Assembly: GCF_900142545.1 (NCBI RefSeq)
Contig: NZ_FRBF01000014.1
Coordinates: 1-64,000, forward strand
Source: Fibrobacter sp. UWT2
GTDB taxonomy: Bacteria > Fibrobacterota > Fibrobacteria > Fibrobacterales > Fibrobacteraceae
Direction: 5' to 3'
DNA: 64,000 nucleotides
The translations under genes and the position numbers were made by a program. Under the pieces are notes generated by a model. That model saw only the letters and a list, made by a program, of their open reading frames with translations, was not told the DNA's origin and did no database searches. The number at the start of each line of letters is the position of its first letter. Positions within the stretch are counted from its first letter, which is position 1. This document shows positions 48,838 through 57,790 of the stretch, in pieces.

Positions 48838-49635
48838 ATGGGCATAAAAGTCATCCACGTGGACAGAGAAAACTTCAAGACGATCTACAAACTGCAAGTT
48901 TATGAAATCGTCGGCCTTTCAACGCCCAAGTACCGCCTCGACGAAGACGGGCGCCCCAAAGATTATCGCAACAAGCCCGGATTCTGCATATTCGGGACAG
49001 ACGCCGGCTACTTCGAGACGCTCGCCGAAGCCGAGAAGCACATCAAGCGGATTGCCGCCCAAGGCGACTGGGACCTCTACGGCTTTGTCGTCAGCGAACG
49101 GCCGCTCGGCCACATTATCTCGGGCATGAGGGACATATCCACCAGGCGCTACCTGAAAGACGGCACCCTCTGGCAAGTAAGCAGCACCTCGGGCGTATGC
49201 CGTTGCGACGGGAAGAACATGGAACTGGGCGACACCGGCTTTTACGGCAGAGATCCCGAAACCATCCGCTTCAAGGAAGGCGACATCGTAGAAATCGCGA
49301 ACGATGAATTCGTGGAACTCGCAATCGTCTGGCAAACGCCCGCCACCAAGGAGCAGATGAAACCCATCTGGAATGCACTCCGCGGACCAACCGGCGAAAA
49401 ATTCCCGGACAACTACCCGGACATACTCGACGACCACTATGTCGTCGCCATCCTCAACCCCCTAGACGCAGACTTCTTCTGCATTAGAACCGACATACCC
49501 CCCACAGTCGACGTGCTGCCGCCCTCGCAGCCCGTATCCAAGACACTCGCCGCCAAACTCCGCAAGGCGCTACGGCAAACCAAAAAAGAGGAATGCCCCG
49601 AGAATTATGTCCCGAAAGTAGAGGACTTCATCTAA
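48838..49635 (+). CDS. Hypothetical protein
   Basis: A 265-residue soluble protein with no family I recognise. The N-terminal half is mixed alpha/beta (IKVIHVDRENFKTIYKLQVY, FETLAEAEKHIKRIAAQGDW, LYGFVVSERPLG), the middle has IRFKEGDIVEIANDEFVELA, and the end is a proline-rich and charged tail (VLPPSQPVSKTLAAKLRKAL). The AAGGAGG site five bases before the ATG at 48838 is one of the best in the window. High GC, unlike its neighbours on the left and right. It is followed 44 bp later by a small zinc-ribbon gene. Confidence 0.65.
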   Translation: MGIKVIHVDRENFKTIYKLQVYEIVGLSTPKYRLDEDGRPKDYRNKPGFCIFGTDAGYFETLAEAEKHIKRIAAQGDWDLYGFVVSERPLGHIISGMRDISTRRYLKDGTLWQVSSTSGVCRCDGKNMELGDTGFYGRDPETIRFKEGDIVEIANDEFVELAIVWQTPATKEQMKPIWNALRGPTGEKFPDNYPDILDDHYVVAILNPLDADFFCIRTDIPPTVDVLPPSQPVSKTLAAKLRKALRQTKKEECPENYVPKVEDFI

Positions 49636-49679
49636 CGCAATTGAGTATATTAGAATCCAGACGCCAAGGAGATCTCGCG

Positions 49680-49865
49680 ATGACTCAAAAACTCTGGAAC
49701 AAATGCAAGAAGTGCGGCTGCGACAAGCCCGAAGACACCGAAAAACTTTGCGAGCAATGCAAGGCAAAGCGGAACCAATTCTGGAGCGACCTCAAGAAAG
49801 TCGGCGGCGTAGCCGCTGGCGCCCTACTGGTGGTAATCGCTGGCGGGAAGATGAGGAAGAAATAA
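49680..49865 (+). CDS. Small zinc-ribbon protein with a hydrophobic segment
   Basis: A 61-residue protein. CKKCGCDKPEDTEKLCEQCK forms a CxxC...CxxC zinc knuckle, followed by a short hydrophobic stretch (GGVAAGALLVVIAGG) and a basic end. It looks like a small membrane-associated zinc protein. AAGGAG about nine bases before the ATG. It follows the 265-residue gene on the same strand and is convergent with the next gene, its stop ending 1 bp from that gene's stop. Confidence 0.65.
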   Translation: MTQKLWNKCKKCGCDKPEDTEKLCEQCKAKRNQFWSDLKKVGGVAAGALLVVIAGGKMRKK

Positions 49866-49866
49866 T

Positions 49867-50493
49867 TTAAAACTGATTGCTCGTGAGATGGAATCCGCAC
49901 CCTTTGGGGCATGGGTAAACGCGTAGCGGAATTCCTATTTCTTTAGAACGATATTCCGCGACAATTTGCGCTTCACCCTCCGTTGAATAAAGCATCTTCC
50001 TTTTTCCATCTTTTCCGCAACAAGTGCATTCTTCATTTGCAGGAATCGAACCGTCCACATCCTTCGCCAACTTCGTTATTTTTCGCTTCAATTCCTTTGA
50101 TTTAGATGCTTTAATCTTTTGAGACTTTTGTTCCGAAACCCATTGATTCACCTTCTTCGAAACATACTCGGCATCGGCACGCTTTTGTCGCTCTTTTGCA
50201 ATAAAAGCCTTGATCTTATTTGAAGCCTGCTCATAGAACTCGTCAAAAACTTTTCTCTGCTGTTTTAATTGCTTGTAGTAAGACGACCTTTTAAATTCAC
50301 TGATATCACTTACTTCTACAAGTAACTTGCTTTTATCGTCAATCCATTTTTGAAGGGCATCCTTCGTTTTGCTCGCATTAATATAATCTGACAGAGCCCA
50401 AGAAACACGCTGCAACAAATCGTTACATAAACGATTACGTTCAGCGGCAAGGGCCTTGCGGCGTTCAAAGAATTTGCGAATGAAGGAGAACAT
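49867..50493 (-). CDS. Coiled-coil protein with C-terminal zinc ribbon
   Basis: A 208-residue basic protein. The first 140 residues are long charged helices with coiled-coil character (KVFDEFYEQASNKIKAFIAK). The last 60 carry CTCCGKDGKRKMLYSTEGEA and CPKGCGFHLTS, a two-CxxC zinc ribbon. Nucleic-acid binding is plausible. It lies 13 bp after the DUF262/DUF1524 gene on the same strand and is probably the last gene of that operon. Confidence 0.65.
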   Translation of the reverse strand: MFSFIRKFFERRKALAAERNRLCNDLLQRVSWALSDYINASKTKDALQKWIDDKSKLLVEVSDISEFKRSSYYKQLKQQRKVFDEFYEQASNKIKAFIAKERQKRADAEYVSKKVNQWVSEQKSQKIKASKSKELKRKITKLAKDVDGSIPANEECTCCGKDGKRKMLYSTEGEAQIVAEYRSKEIGIPLRVYPCPKGCGFHLTSNQF

Positions 50494-50506
50494 GCCGGTT
50501 TACTTT

Positions 50507-52405
50507 TTAGGTAGTGTAACGAAAATTGTACGATTTTTTCAACACATCAATCATTTCTTTTTGATGCTTTTGTATCTCGTCAACATTCCATTTTTCAATT
50601 TGATAGATTTTAAGCATCTTTAAACTTTCTACGGAACCTGCCATTGAACCTGAAACAAATGCCTTAACGTGTCCCTGCTTTTCTTCATACGGCTTATTTA
50701 GCAATAACGAATTCTGACCGGACGAAATCATGGCTAAGTTACCAAAGCAATGAAGGAACCTTCCATTTTCTGAATTCCATTTCATTGCACTACCTCCTAT
50801 TGGATTCTGTGGGGCAATGTGTTCTATTGACCGATTTCGCCTAAAAGCATAGTTTTCTGCCACAGTTCTATCTTCCAAAGCATTAAAATAAACTTCTCTA
50901 TTTTCCCACAAATAATAATCCAAACGCCAAAACCAATATCTGTCAATATTTTGATATGACAAGGCATCTTCACTTGGGACTCCTTTATGCTCATCAATAT
51001 CATTATCAATTTGTTTCAGTTTATTCAAAAAATCAACCGGACTAATAGGACGCTCAGAAGATTCAATATACTCCAATGCGGGACTTAGCCAGCGATAATA
51101 CGTAACCGGGGTAGAAGACACAAAAAGCATTGATTGAAATTGAATTAATTTTTTCTTTGCGGATTTCAAGCCTTCATCTTTTGCAGCATCCTCATCATAC
51201 ACATAATCATCAAGTACATAGGGGAAACCATCTGCATTTTGACGAATGAAATAATAATCTAAGATCAATCTATAATAGACCAATTTTTGCAAAAAAACAT
51301 CAACCTTAAATTTGTCTTTATATTTTTCAAAAGTATCTAACAAATTGCCAACTTTAAAGAATTCGGCAACCTGTATTTCATCTTTATCTTTCAAGACTTG
51401 ATACAAAACAAGTAATAAGAACAACGGAAAAGAAAACAATCCTATTTCAGAGAAATTCAATTCTCTTGGTTTTGGCTGTTGTGTACGAGCTGCAATATCT
51501 CGAATATTTTTACAAGCCTTGCTGTCTAATTTTTGTTCATTTTCTATTGAATAAATATCATTTAGCAATCTTGTCTTTATGTTTCTATCCAAAAAATTAT
51601 TTGGTATTTTTTTTGCACAGGACATCGCTTCAAAATATCGGTTACGAAAAGCTGCAGCTGCTTCCGTTTTTTTGCTTTCTTTTATCTTTCTGACAAGAGG
51701 AACATCCATATCTGCCACAATATTCCACAAACGAGAATAGAGTTCTTTATCAGAATCAATTGACTTCAGTAATTTTACTTTTAAAATTTCATAGTTTTCT
51801 AGAGCTCGCCCCGCGGAATTCATCGCTTCAAAATATTTATTCAAATCAGCCAAGGTATATCTCTGAGGAAGCGGCGTTATAAAGAAAGTCATATTCTCTT
51901 TTATGTATTTATCAAAAGCCAGCCTGTCTTCACATTTCAGATCAGAAAAAAATTTTTCAATGCACTTAATGCCATGGCACATTTTAGCATTTATATAACC
52001 ATCCTTTGGAGCAGCACCTTTTTTGCATAAAAATTTTACATATTCTTCATCAGGTTCTCGAGCAAAAAAAGTAAGTCTCAAGTTATTGTCTTCATGCGAC
52101 CAATAGAAATTCTCCCATCCTTGGACAACGGAAATCAATGTCATTACAGTAAAACGTTGCTGTCCATCAACAAGATCTAAACGTTGTTTCTTTTCCCCCT
52201 GATATACCGTCAACATACCTATATAATATGGGCGATTAAAATCTTTTGCGACCTTTGCTTTTGAATAAGAATCGTACAAATCTGAGAGCAACTGTCTTAT
52301 TTCATTTTCAGTCCACTCAAAAAGACGCTGATAAAGAGGTATTTCAAAAAGCCATTTGCCAATTGTAGCAGGGGTGTATTTTCCTTCTGATATGATTTCA
52401 TTCAT
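50507..52405 (-). CDS. DUF262 + DUF1524 (GmrSD-like) restriction protein
   Basis: A 632-residue protein. The N-terminal DUF262 has FEIPLYQRLFEWTENEIRQL, YYIGMLTVYQ and the nucleotide-site motif RLDLVDGQQRFTVMTLI (DGQQR). The C-terminal DUF1524 HNH-type nuclease has FRRNRSIEHIAPQNP (RxxxxEHIxPQ). This is the layout of GmrSD-type IV restriction enzymes, which cut modified phage DNA, as a single chain. It overlaps the second DUF262 gene by 8 bp, so the two are translationally coupled. AAGGAGG lies before its ATG. Confidence 0.88.
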   Translation of the reverse strand: MNEIISEGKYTPATIGKWLFEIPLYQRLFEWTENEIRQLLSDLYDSYSKAKVAKDFNRPYYIGMLTVYQGEKKQRLDLVDGQQRFTVMTLISVVQGWENFYWSHEDNNLRLTFFAREPDEEYVKFLCKKGAAPKDGYINAKMCHGIKCIEKFFSDLKCEDRLAFDKYIKENMTFFITPLPQRYTLADLNKYFEAMNSAGRALENYEILKVKLLKSIDSDKELYSRLWNIVADMDVPLVRKIKESKKTEAAAAFRNRYFEAMSCAKKIPNNFLDRNIKTRLLNDIYSIENEQKLDSKACKNIRDIAARTQQPKPRELNFSEIGLFSFPLFLLLVLYQVLKDKDEIQVAEFFKVGNLLDTFEKYKDKFKVDVFLQKLVYYRLILDYYFIRQNADGFPYVLDDYVYDEDAAKDEGLKSAKKKLIQFQSMLFVSSTPVTYYRWLSPALEYIESSERPISPVDFLNKLKQIDNDIDEHKGVPSEDALSYQNIDRYWFWRLDYYLWENREVYFNALEDRTVAENYAFRRNRSIEHIAPQNPIGGSAMKWNSENGRFLHCFGNLAMISSGQNSLLLNKPYEEKQGHVKAFVSGSMAGSVESLKMLKIYQIEKWNVDEIQKHQKEMIDVLKKSYNFRYTT

Positions 52406-53666
52406 TTAAGTCCTCCTTAAAGGTCGAAGAAAAAACATTCCCTTTTACTTCATTTATTGAATGTTCAAGCTGTTTTGTGTAACGTTCCATAATGGGAGCT
52501 CTATCCTTTTCCAACAATTCCATTTTATTATAAATATCCCTTGCCGCAGCCAAGAAAAAAGTCGGCGAACTAGCCTGATCGATAAGCAACATAAGTTTTG
52601 AGTTTCTTGATGATTTACGGATTACAAGGGTATCAACACGTTCACTCTCATAACGATATTGCGACACAATTTTGGAGATACAGATAAACGCTTCTGCCAT
52701 ATAAGAGTCTCCAAACTTTAAATAATACGCAAATAAGAGAGCTTCCATCACATCCCTAAAAAATACATGTGTTTCGCCATCAATTTTATGAACACTCTTG
52801 TATGTATCCGTTTGATGAAATTCTCGACATTTATTTATAAAAAAATCTGTATAAGCAAAAAAATGAGTCCCGCCCTGTATTGGTTCATTAAAAACAAATT
52901 TTTCGCCAAATGGAGGAACCTCGGGGATTGTTAAAGCAGACTCAAATTCTTCCTTAACTTTCAAATTTTCATTATCATCCCAATCATTTTGATAGAGCCA
53001 TTTACGCATGTGAAACAAATACTTTCCCATGGTAATATCTATTCTCTCATCACTAGTTTTATCAAGCAATATGGAATCCCAACGTTTTGCCATATGAATA
53101 GCCCATTTTTCATTGGGAATGAAATGAAGATGGTGAGACTTTAACAATTCATAACTTGTTAATTTCACGCCTTTTGAATTTTGGCTAGAGAAAAATGTGT
53201 ACGCCAAATCAAGGGACTCATCTTCCAAAACTAGAACAGCGAATTTTAAATTTTTCCGGATTTTCGCAGCCTTTTCAATTTTTAAATCTGCAAAATTCTT
53301 TATCCTATTTATATAGCGAGCGACAAGATGTTTGTTATAAGCAATATATTCTTCTGCTTCTTCGGATTCTATTTTTTCATCAAGCAATGGCAATTTTTCA
53401 GTATCACCTAGCTCGTTAAGAATTAATGTTAACGTAACAAGTCGCTGTTGGCCATCAATAATGTTCAGCTTGCCTTCTTTATTTTGAAGGATGATGCTTC
53501 CCATATGATAATCGGCATTCACACTCCAAATATCATCCAGAAGTTTATAAACATTTTTTTCACGCCAGCAATAAGTTCTTTGGTAATCTGGGATGCAAAG
53601 AGGAAATTCTTCATTACCAAATAATTCGTCTAATGAGCACGTTTGCAGTTTTACTTCAGATGACAT
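52398..53666 (-). CDS. DUF262 (GmrS-like) protein
   Basis: A 422-residue DUF262 protein: FPLCIPDYQRTYCWREKNVY, HMGSIILQN and KLNIIDGQQRLVTLTLILNE. The C-terminal half is helical and has no HNH motif, so it resembles the GmrS half or a regulatory paralogue. The ATG at 53666 lies 2 bp after the stop of the GIY-YIG gene and is preferred to an upstream ATG that overlaps it. The downstream gene carries DUF262 and the nuclease. The pair may be a two-DUF262 variant of a type IV system. Confidence 0.8.
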   Translation of the reverse strand: MSSEVKLQTCSLDELFGNEEFPLCIPDYQRTYCWREKNVYKLLDDIWSVNADYHMGSIILQNKEGKLNIIDGQQRLVTLTLILNELGDTEKLPLLDEKIESEEAEEYIAYNKHLVARYINRIKNFADLKIEKAAKIRKNLKFAVLVLEDESLDLAYTFFSSQNSKGVKLTSYELLKSHHLHFIPNEKWAIHMAKRWDSILLDKTSDERIDITMGKYLFHMRKWLYQNDWDDNENLKVKEEFESALTIPEVPPFGEKFVFNEPIQGGTHFFAYTDFFINKCREFHQTDTYKSVHKIDGETHVFFRDVMEALLFAYYLKFGDSYMAEAFICISKIVSQYRYESERVDTLVIRKSSRNSKLMLLIDQASSPTFFLAAARDIYNKMELLEKDRAPIMERYTKQLEHSINEVKGNVFSSTFKEDLNE

Positions 53667-53668
53667 AG

Positions 53669-54418
53669 TTATTTCTTCTTCAATGCACAAATTTGCTTAA
53701 CAATATTCTTTACAATCTCAATATCGGTATCTTCGTTGAACCGAAACGCGTATTGCGCAGAAGGCCATTGTCTATTAGATATGTCATATACAAGCCCAGA
53801 CTCGTCTTTGATAGAGCCCAATTTAACACTCAAAACAACTTCAATCCAGCCACTTTTTGGCCAAAGACAAACGATATTGCAGTGTTTTCCTTCGCCCTTT
53901 TTAAATGCAACATACCTTTGCAAAGGTTTCGCCTTAATTGCATTATCAAGAGAAATAATCGCTTTACTTATTTTATTGTATAACTGAGCAATCTCTGTTT
54001 TTGGCGGAAACAAAGATTCAACAGAATATTCTTCATCGATGAGTTCAGGTTTATCAGGTTCATTTACACCATAAAACTTTAGTTTATCACTTCTGCCATG
54101 CATTTGGGCTATAGCAGAAAGCATATCATAGGCGTCCCAAGGGTCTATTTCAAAAAATTCCCTGTTTGAAGAAATCCTTAACCTGGGATTAAGCAACTGA
54201 ATGAGATTATGAACTAACTTATCAGGATCTTTTGCGCCATTTATTCTTGGAATCTCGTAGGTGCAATACACCTTATAAGGAAGAGGAACAGATGTGCCGG
54301 AAAGGTCTTTGACTCGTTTGTCGACATCCTCAGCGTATCCAATCTTTATCCAGTTTGCCTTGTGGAAACTTTCATTGGTAAGGACATAAATAAAGCCCGT
54401 TTTTTCTTTCTGTTCCAT
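53669..54418 (-). CDS. GIY-YIG (T5orf172-like) nuclease-type protein
   Basis: A 249-residue protein. N-terminal GIY-YIG domain: TGFIYVLTNESFHKANWIKI, GYAEDVDKRVKDLS, with the motif in the FIYVLTN...KIGYA form seen in the T5orf172/Mug113 branch. NREFFEIDPWDAYDML follows. The C-terminal 100 residues are a separate alpha/beta part with KGEGKHCNIVCLWPKSGWIE (DUF5655-like in flavour, unsure). It lies 19 bp after hsdR and 2 bp before the first DUF262 gene, so all four belong to one operon. Confidence 0.82.
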   Translation of the reverse strand: MEQKEKTGFIYVLTNESFHKANWIKIGYAEDVDKRVKDLSGTSVPLPYKVYCTYEIPRINGAKDPDKLVHNLIQLLNPRLRISSNREFFEIDPWDAYDMLSAIAQMHGRSDKLKFYGVNEPDKPELIDEEYSVESLFPPKTEIAQLYNKISKAIISLDNAIKAKPLQRYVAFKKGEGKHCNIVCLWPKSGWIEVVLSVKLGSIKDESGLVYDISNRQWPSAQYAFRFNEDTDIEIVKNIVKQICALKKK

Positions 54419-54437
54419 ATTTCCTCATCAATCTTAT

Positions 54438-57400
54438 TTACAAATTCTTCTTAAAATTCTCAGCCTGTTCAAATATCTCCCCATAGACTTCGTCGCGTTC
54501 TACGGGCGGGTAGCCGAATTCATCGAGAAGGATTATCAGGTCCACTTTCAGTGCGGATTTAATGTCGTCGCGCTTGTCCCAATCGGGGTATGCGGCTTGT
54601 TCGTCAACGAGAATCTTGACGCGTTTTGAAAGAGCAATTAGTTTGTCTTCGGGATAGGTGAAGTGGTACTTGACGCAGAGCGATTTTAGAATGTCATAGA
54701 ACGCGGTTTCTTCGAAGCTGAGGCCTTTTTCTTCGCCTTCGGTAAACGCCTTGCGGACTTGGACAATCATGTCGGTCAAGGTTTCGGCCATTTCTTCATA
54801 GACTTCGCTTTTCAAGATGTCTTGTTCGGTGCGGTCGTTGTATTGTTCCACGAGCTGTTGCATTTTCTGCGTGAAGTTGACGCCCTTGACTTTGTTCACC
54901 TTGCGGATTTGCCCGATGGCTTTTTGCAGGAGCATTTGCAGCAACTTGATTTTCGTGTTCGGCAGCTTGATGCGGTTGATGTGCTGCAGGTATTCGTCGT
55001 CAAAGATGTTCTGCTTTGCCTGGTCGGCATCGGCATCGCTCAACTGCAGAACGTCTTCCACGCCTTCGCTCTGGAGTGCCGAGGCAATCATCTCGCGGAC
55101 GCGGGCGTTCATCTGCGCGGTATCGGGCGCATTGCCCTTGGTGAGTTTATGCAAAATGGAGCGAATTGCGAAGTAGAAATGCGCACGGTCGCGCTCGGCC
55201 TGCGTAATTCCCTCGTTGCCGACGCAAATGTCGTATGCGGCCTTCAGGCGTTTCGCGAGGCCCATAAAGCGGGCTTCCTTTTCCTTCGTGGTCTGCACGA
55301 ATTCCTGCGCTTGCTTGAGGCATTCCAGTTTCTTCAGTTCCGCTCCGTCGCCTGTGCTATTGAAATACGTCGACGCATCGAACTTGTACATCAGTTTGTC
55401 AAGCAAATCCAGATGATTGCGGAATTCCGTAATCGCAGCGGTAATGTCTTCCACGTTCTGCTCGGAACCGGCTCCGTACTGCTTTAACGCCAGGTTCATC
55501 TTGCGCTTGATGCCGATGTAATCAACGACAATTCCCTTGTCCTTGCCCGCAAACGTCCTGTTCACGCGGGAAATCGTCTGAATCAGGGAATGCTGCTGTA
55601 TCGGCTTGTCGATGTAAATGGCATCGAGGCACGGAACGTCAAAACCCGTGAGCCACATATCCACGACAATCGCAATCTTGAAGTTGGAGCGTTCCTGTTT
55701 GAAAAGACGGTCCAGTTCCTTGCGGGCGTCCTTGTCGCCGAGCAAGTCGTAAAGTTCCTTTTCGTCGTCCTTGCTGCGGGTCATGACCATCTTGATTTTT
55801 TCAACCGGCTTCAGTTCCCGCTTTTCCTTGTCGGTAAGTTCGGTCGCCTCGCCCGCAAATTCCGCATCGTTGCAGATTTTCGCCACGCCCCATTCCGGGC
55901 GCAGTTCCAAAATATTCTTATACAATGCATACGCAATCTTGCGATTATAACAAACGAACATCGACTTGCCGCGAACGGTCGATTTTTCCTGAACGCGGGC
56001 TTCGTAATGCGCCACGAAATCCTTCGCCACAGCCTTCAACCGGTCGGGGTCGCCGAGAATCACGCCCATCTGGGCCACATCCTGCTTGCTCTGGTCAATC
56101 TGGTATTCGTTGGCACCCGATTCTGCAGCTTCTTCGTAATACTTCTCAATCTCTTCGAGAACAGAATTGTTCAACACCACCTTGGCGGCACGACCCTCGT
56201 AAACGATGGGCACCGTAATGCCGTCCTTTACCGATTCCGTCATAGTGTAAATATCGACCTCGGGGCCGAACACATCGAGCGTCGCATCAATCGGCGTGCC
56301 CGTAAAGCCCACATAAGTCGCATTGGGCAAGGAATTGTGCAAGTAACGCGCAAAACCGAAACTCGTCTTGACGCTCTTATCGGTCACGGTAATTTTCTGG
56401 TCCAGGTTCGTCTGCGTGCGGTGCGCTTCGTCCGAAATGCAGACAACATTATCGCGGTCGGTCAGCAGTTCGATATCTTCGCTGAACTTCTGGATGGTCG
56501 TGAGGAACACACCGCCACTCTTGCGGCCCTGCAACTTTTCACGCAGGTCGGCACGGCTCTCCACGCTTTCAACACGCTCATCACCGATATACTTCTTGGA
56601 CGCCGTAAACAATCCCGAAAGCTGATCATCCAAATCGGTGCGGTCGGTAATCAGCACAATCGTCGGCGTCTTGAAGTCCAACGACTTCATGAGCAACCGC
56701 GTCAAGAAGAGCATCGTAAAGCTCTTGCCGCAACCCGTCGCACCAAAATACGTGCCGCCCCTGCCGTCGCCATGCGGCTTGCGAGCCTTGCAAATGTTTT
56801 CGTACAAAGACCGCGCCGCGTAATATTGCGGATAACGGCACAGAACCTTCTGCTCTTTCTTGCTGCTGTCCGGGAAATACTGGAAGTTCTTGAAAATGTC
56901 CAACAGGCGTTTGCGATTGAACATTCCCTGAATCATGGAGTAAAGGCTCTCGATGCCCTCGGCCTCGATTCGCCTGTCGCCAAATTCCACGCGTCGCCAC
57001 GCATAAAAATAATCGTACTTGGCAAAGAAACTGCCCGCCCTGTTGTTCACGCCATCGCTAATCACGCAGAAGGCGTTATAGACAAACAACTGCGGAATAT
57101 CACGGCGGTAACGCACCGTCAACTGTTCGTAGGCGTTGAAAACCGTCGCCTCTTCGCGCACGGCACTCTTGAACTCGAACACCACAAGCGGGAGCCCGTT
57201 CACAAAAAGGATTGCGTCGGGAATACGCTTTTCGGAACCGACAATTTCAAACTGGTTTACTATCTTGACGATATTGCAGTCGGCGCAGTATTTCGCCGCC
57301 ACATCGGCCGCCAGCGGCATCGCCTCTTCATCGGCATCGACACCGAAACCCGACTTTCTCTGTTCACCCAGCGGCCTAAAATCTGCAAGCTCAATGAGAA

Positions 57401-57704
57401 TGTCCTTATCCTTCGGGTTCTCGCGTTTGAGCATAAAACCGTCCGAAAGCCAGAAACAGAACTTCTTGTTGCTCTCATAGAGCGCACTCGCCGAAAGCGA
57501 ACGCAACTGCAAGACGATCGAGCGGATTTCGTTCTCGGTAATGCCCTCGGAATCGTAACGATGGTGCAAGTAGTCGCGCAGGTCCTGCTCAATCAAGACC
57601 TCGCCCTCGCCGCGGACAATCGCCTCGCCGGGCACGTACTTGCACCCCTCCTGAACCAAGAGGTCAATAAACACTTTCTCTAAGTCGGCTTCCTTGAACG
57701 CCAT
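54438..57704 (-). CDS. hsdR: Type I restriction enzyme R subunit, without M and S partners
   Basis: A 1088-residue HsdR. The nuclease core is IPDAILFVNGLPLVVFEFKS (D...ExK) near residue 165. The motor has Walker A YFGATGCGKSFTMLFLTRLL, then LITDRTDLDDQLSG, DEAHRTQ, VGFTGTPID, and the SF2 motifs IVVDMWLTGFDVPCLDAIYI and QTISRVNRTF. The C-terminal helical domain normally docks on HsdM. No hsdM or hsdS lies on either side within the window: the next gene upstream is an AlbA_2 protein. It could depend on distant M/S subunits or belong to a hybrid system with the GIY-YIG and DUF262 proteins. No ribosome site precedes its ATG. Confidence 0.93.
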   Translation of the reverse strand: MAFKEADLEKVFIDLLVQEGCKYVPGEAIVRGEGEVLIEQDLRDYLHHRYDSEGITENEIRSIVLQLRSLSASALYESNKKFCFWLSDGFMLKRENPKDKDILIELADFRPLGEQRKSGFGVDADEEAMPLAADVAAKYCADCNIVKIVNQFEIVGSEKRIPDAILFVNGLPLVVFEFKSAVREEATVFNAYEQLTVRYRRDIPQLFVYNAFCVISDGVNNRAGSFFAKYDYFYAWRRVEFGDRRIEAEGIESLYSMIQGMFNRKRLLDIFKNFQYFPDSSKKEQKVLCRYPQYYAARSLYENICKARKPHGDGRGGTYFGATGCGKSFTMLFLTRLLMKSLDFKTPTIVLITDRTDLDDQLSGLFTASKKYIGDERVESVESRADLREKLQGRKSGGVFLTTIQKFSEDIELLTDRDNVVCISDEAHRTQTNLDQKITVTDKSVKTSFGFARYLHNSLPNATYVGFTGTPIDATLDVFGPEVDIYTMTESVKDGITVPIVYEGRAAKVVLNNSVLEEIEKYYEEAAESGANEYQIDQSKQDVAQMGVILGDPDRLKAVAKDFVAHYEARVQEKSTVRGKSMFVCYNRKIAYALYKNILELRPEWGVAKICNDAEFAGEATELTDKEKRELKPVEKIKMVMTRSKDDEKELYDLLGDKDARKELDRLFKQERSNFKIAIVVDMWLTGFDVPCLDAIYIDKPIQQHSLIQTISRVNRTFAGKDKGIVVDYIGIKRKMNLALKQYGAGSEQNVEDITAAITEFRNHLDLLDKLMYKFDASTYFNSTGDGAELKKLECLKQAQEFVQTTKEKEARFMGLAKRLKAAYDICVGNEGITQAERDRAHFYFAIRSILHKLTKGNAPDTAQMNARVREMIASALQSEGVEDVLQLSDADADQAKQNIFDDEYLQHINRIKLPNTKIKLLQMLLQKAIGQIRKVNKVKGVNFTQKMQQLVEQYNDRTEQDILKSEVYEEMAETLTDMIVQVRKAFTEGEEKGLSFEETAFYDILKSLCVKYHFTYPEDKLIALSKRVKILVDEQAAYPDWDKRDDIKSALKVDLIILLDEFGYPPVERDEVYGEIFEQAENFKKNL

Positions 57705-57790
57705 GCAGTAAAAATAAATTCATTATTTTTCTGCGCAATAGGCAAAATGTCGATTTTAGGGCGAATGGGGCAATAATTGGGCAATTTCGC

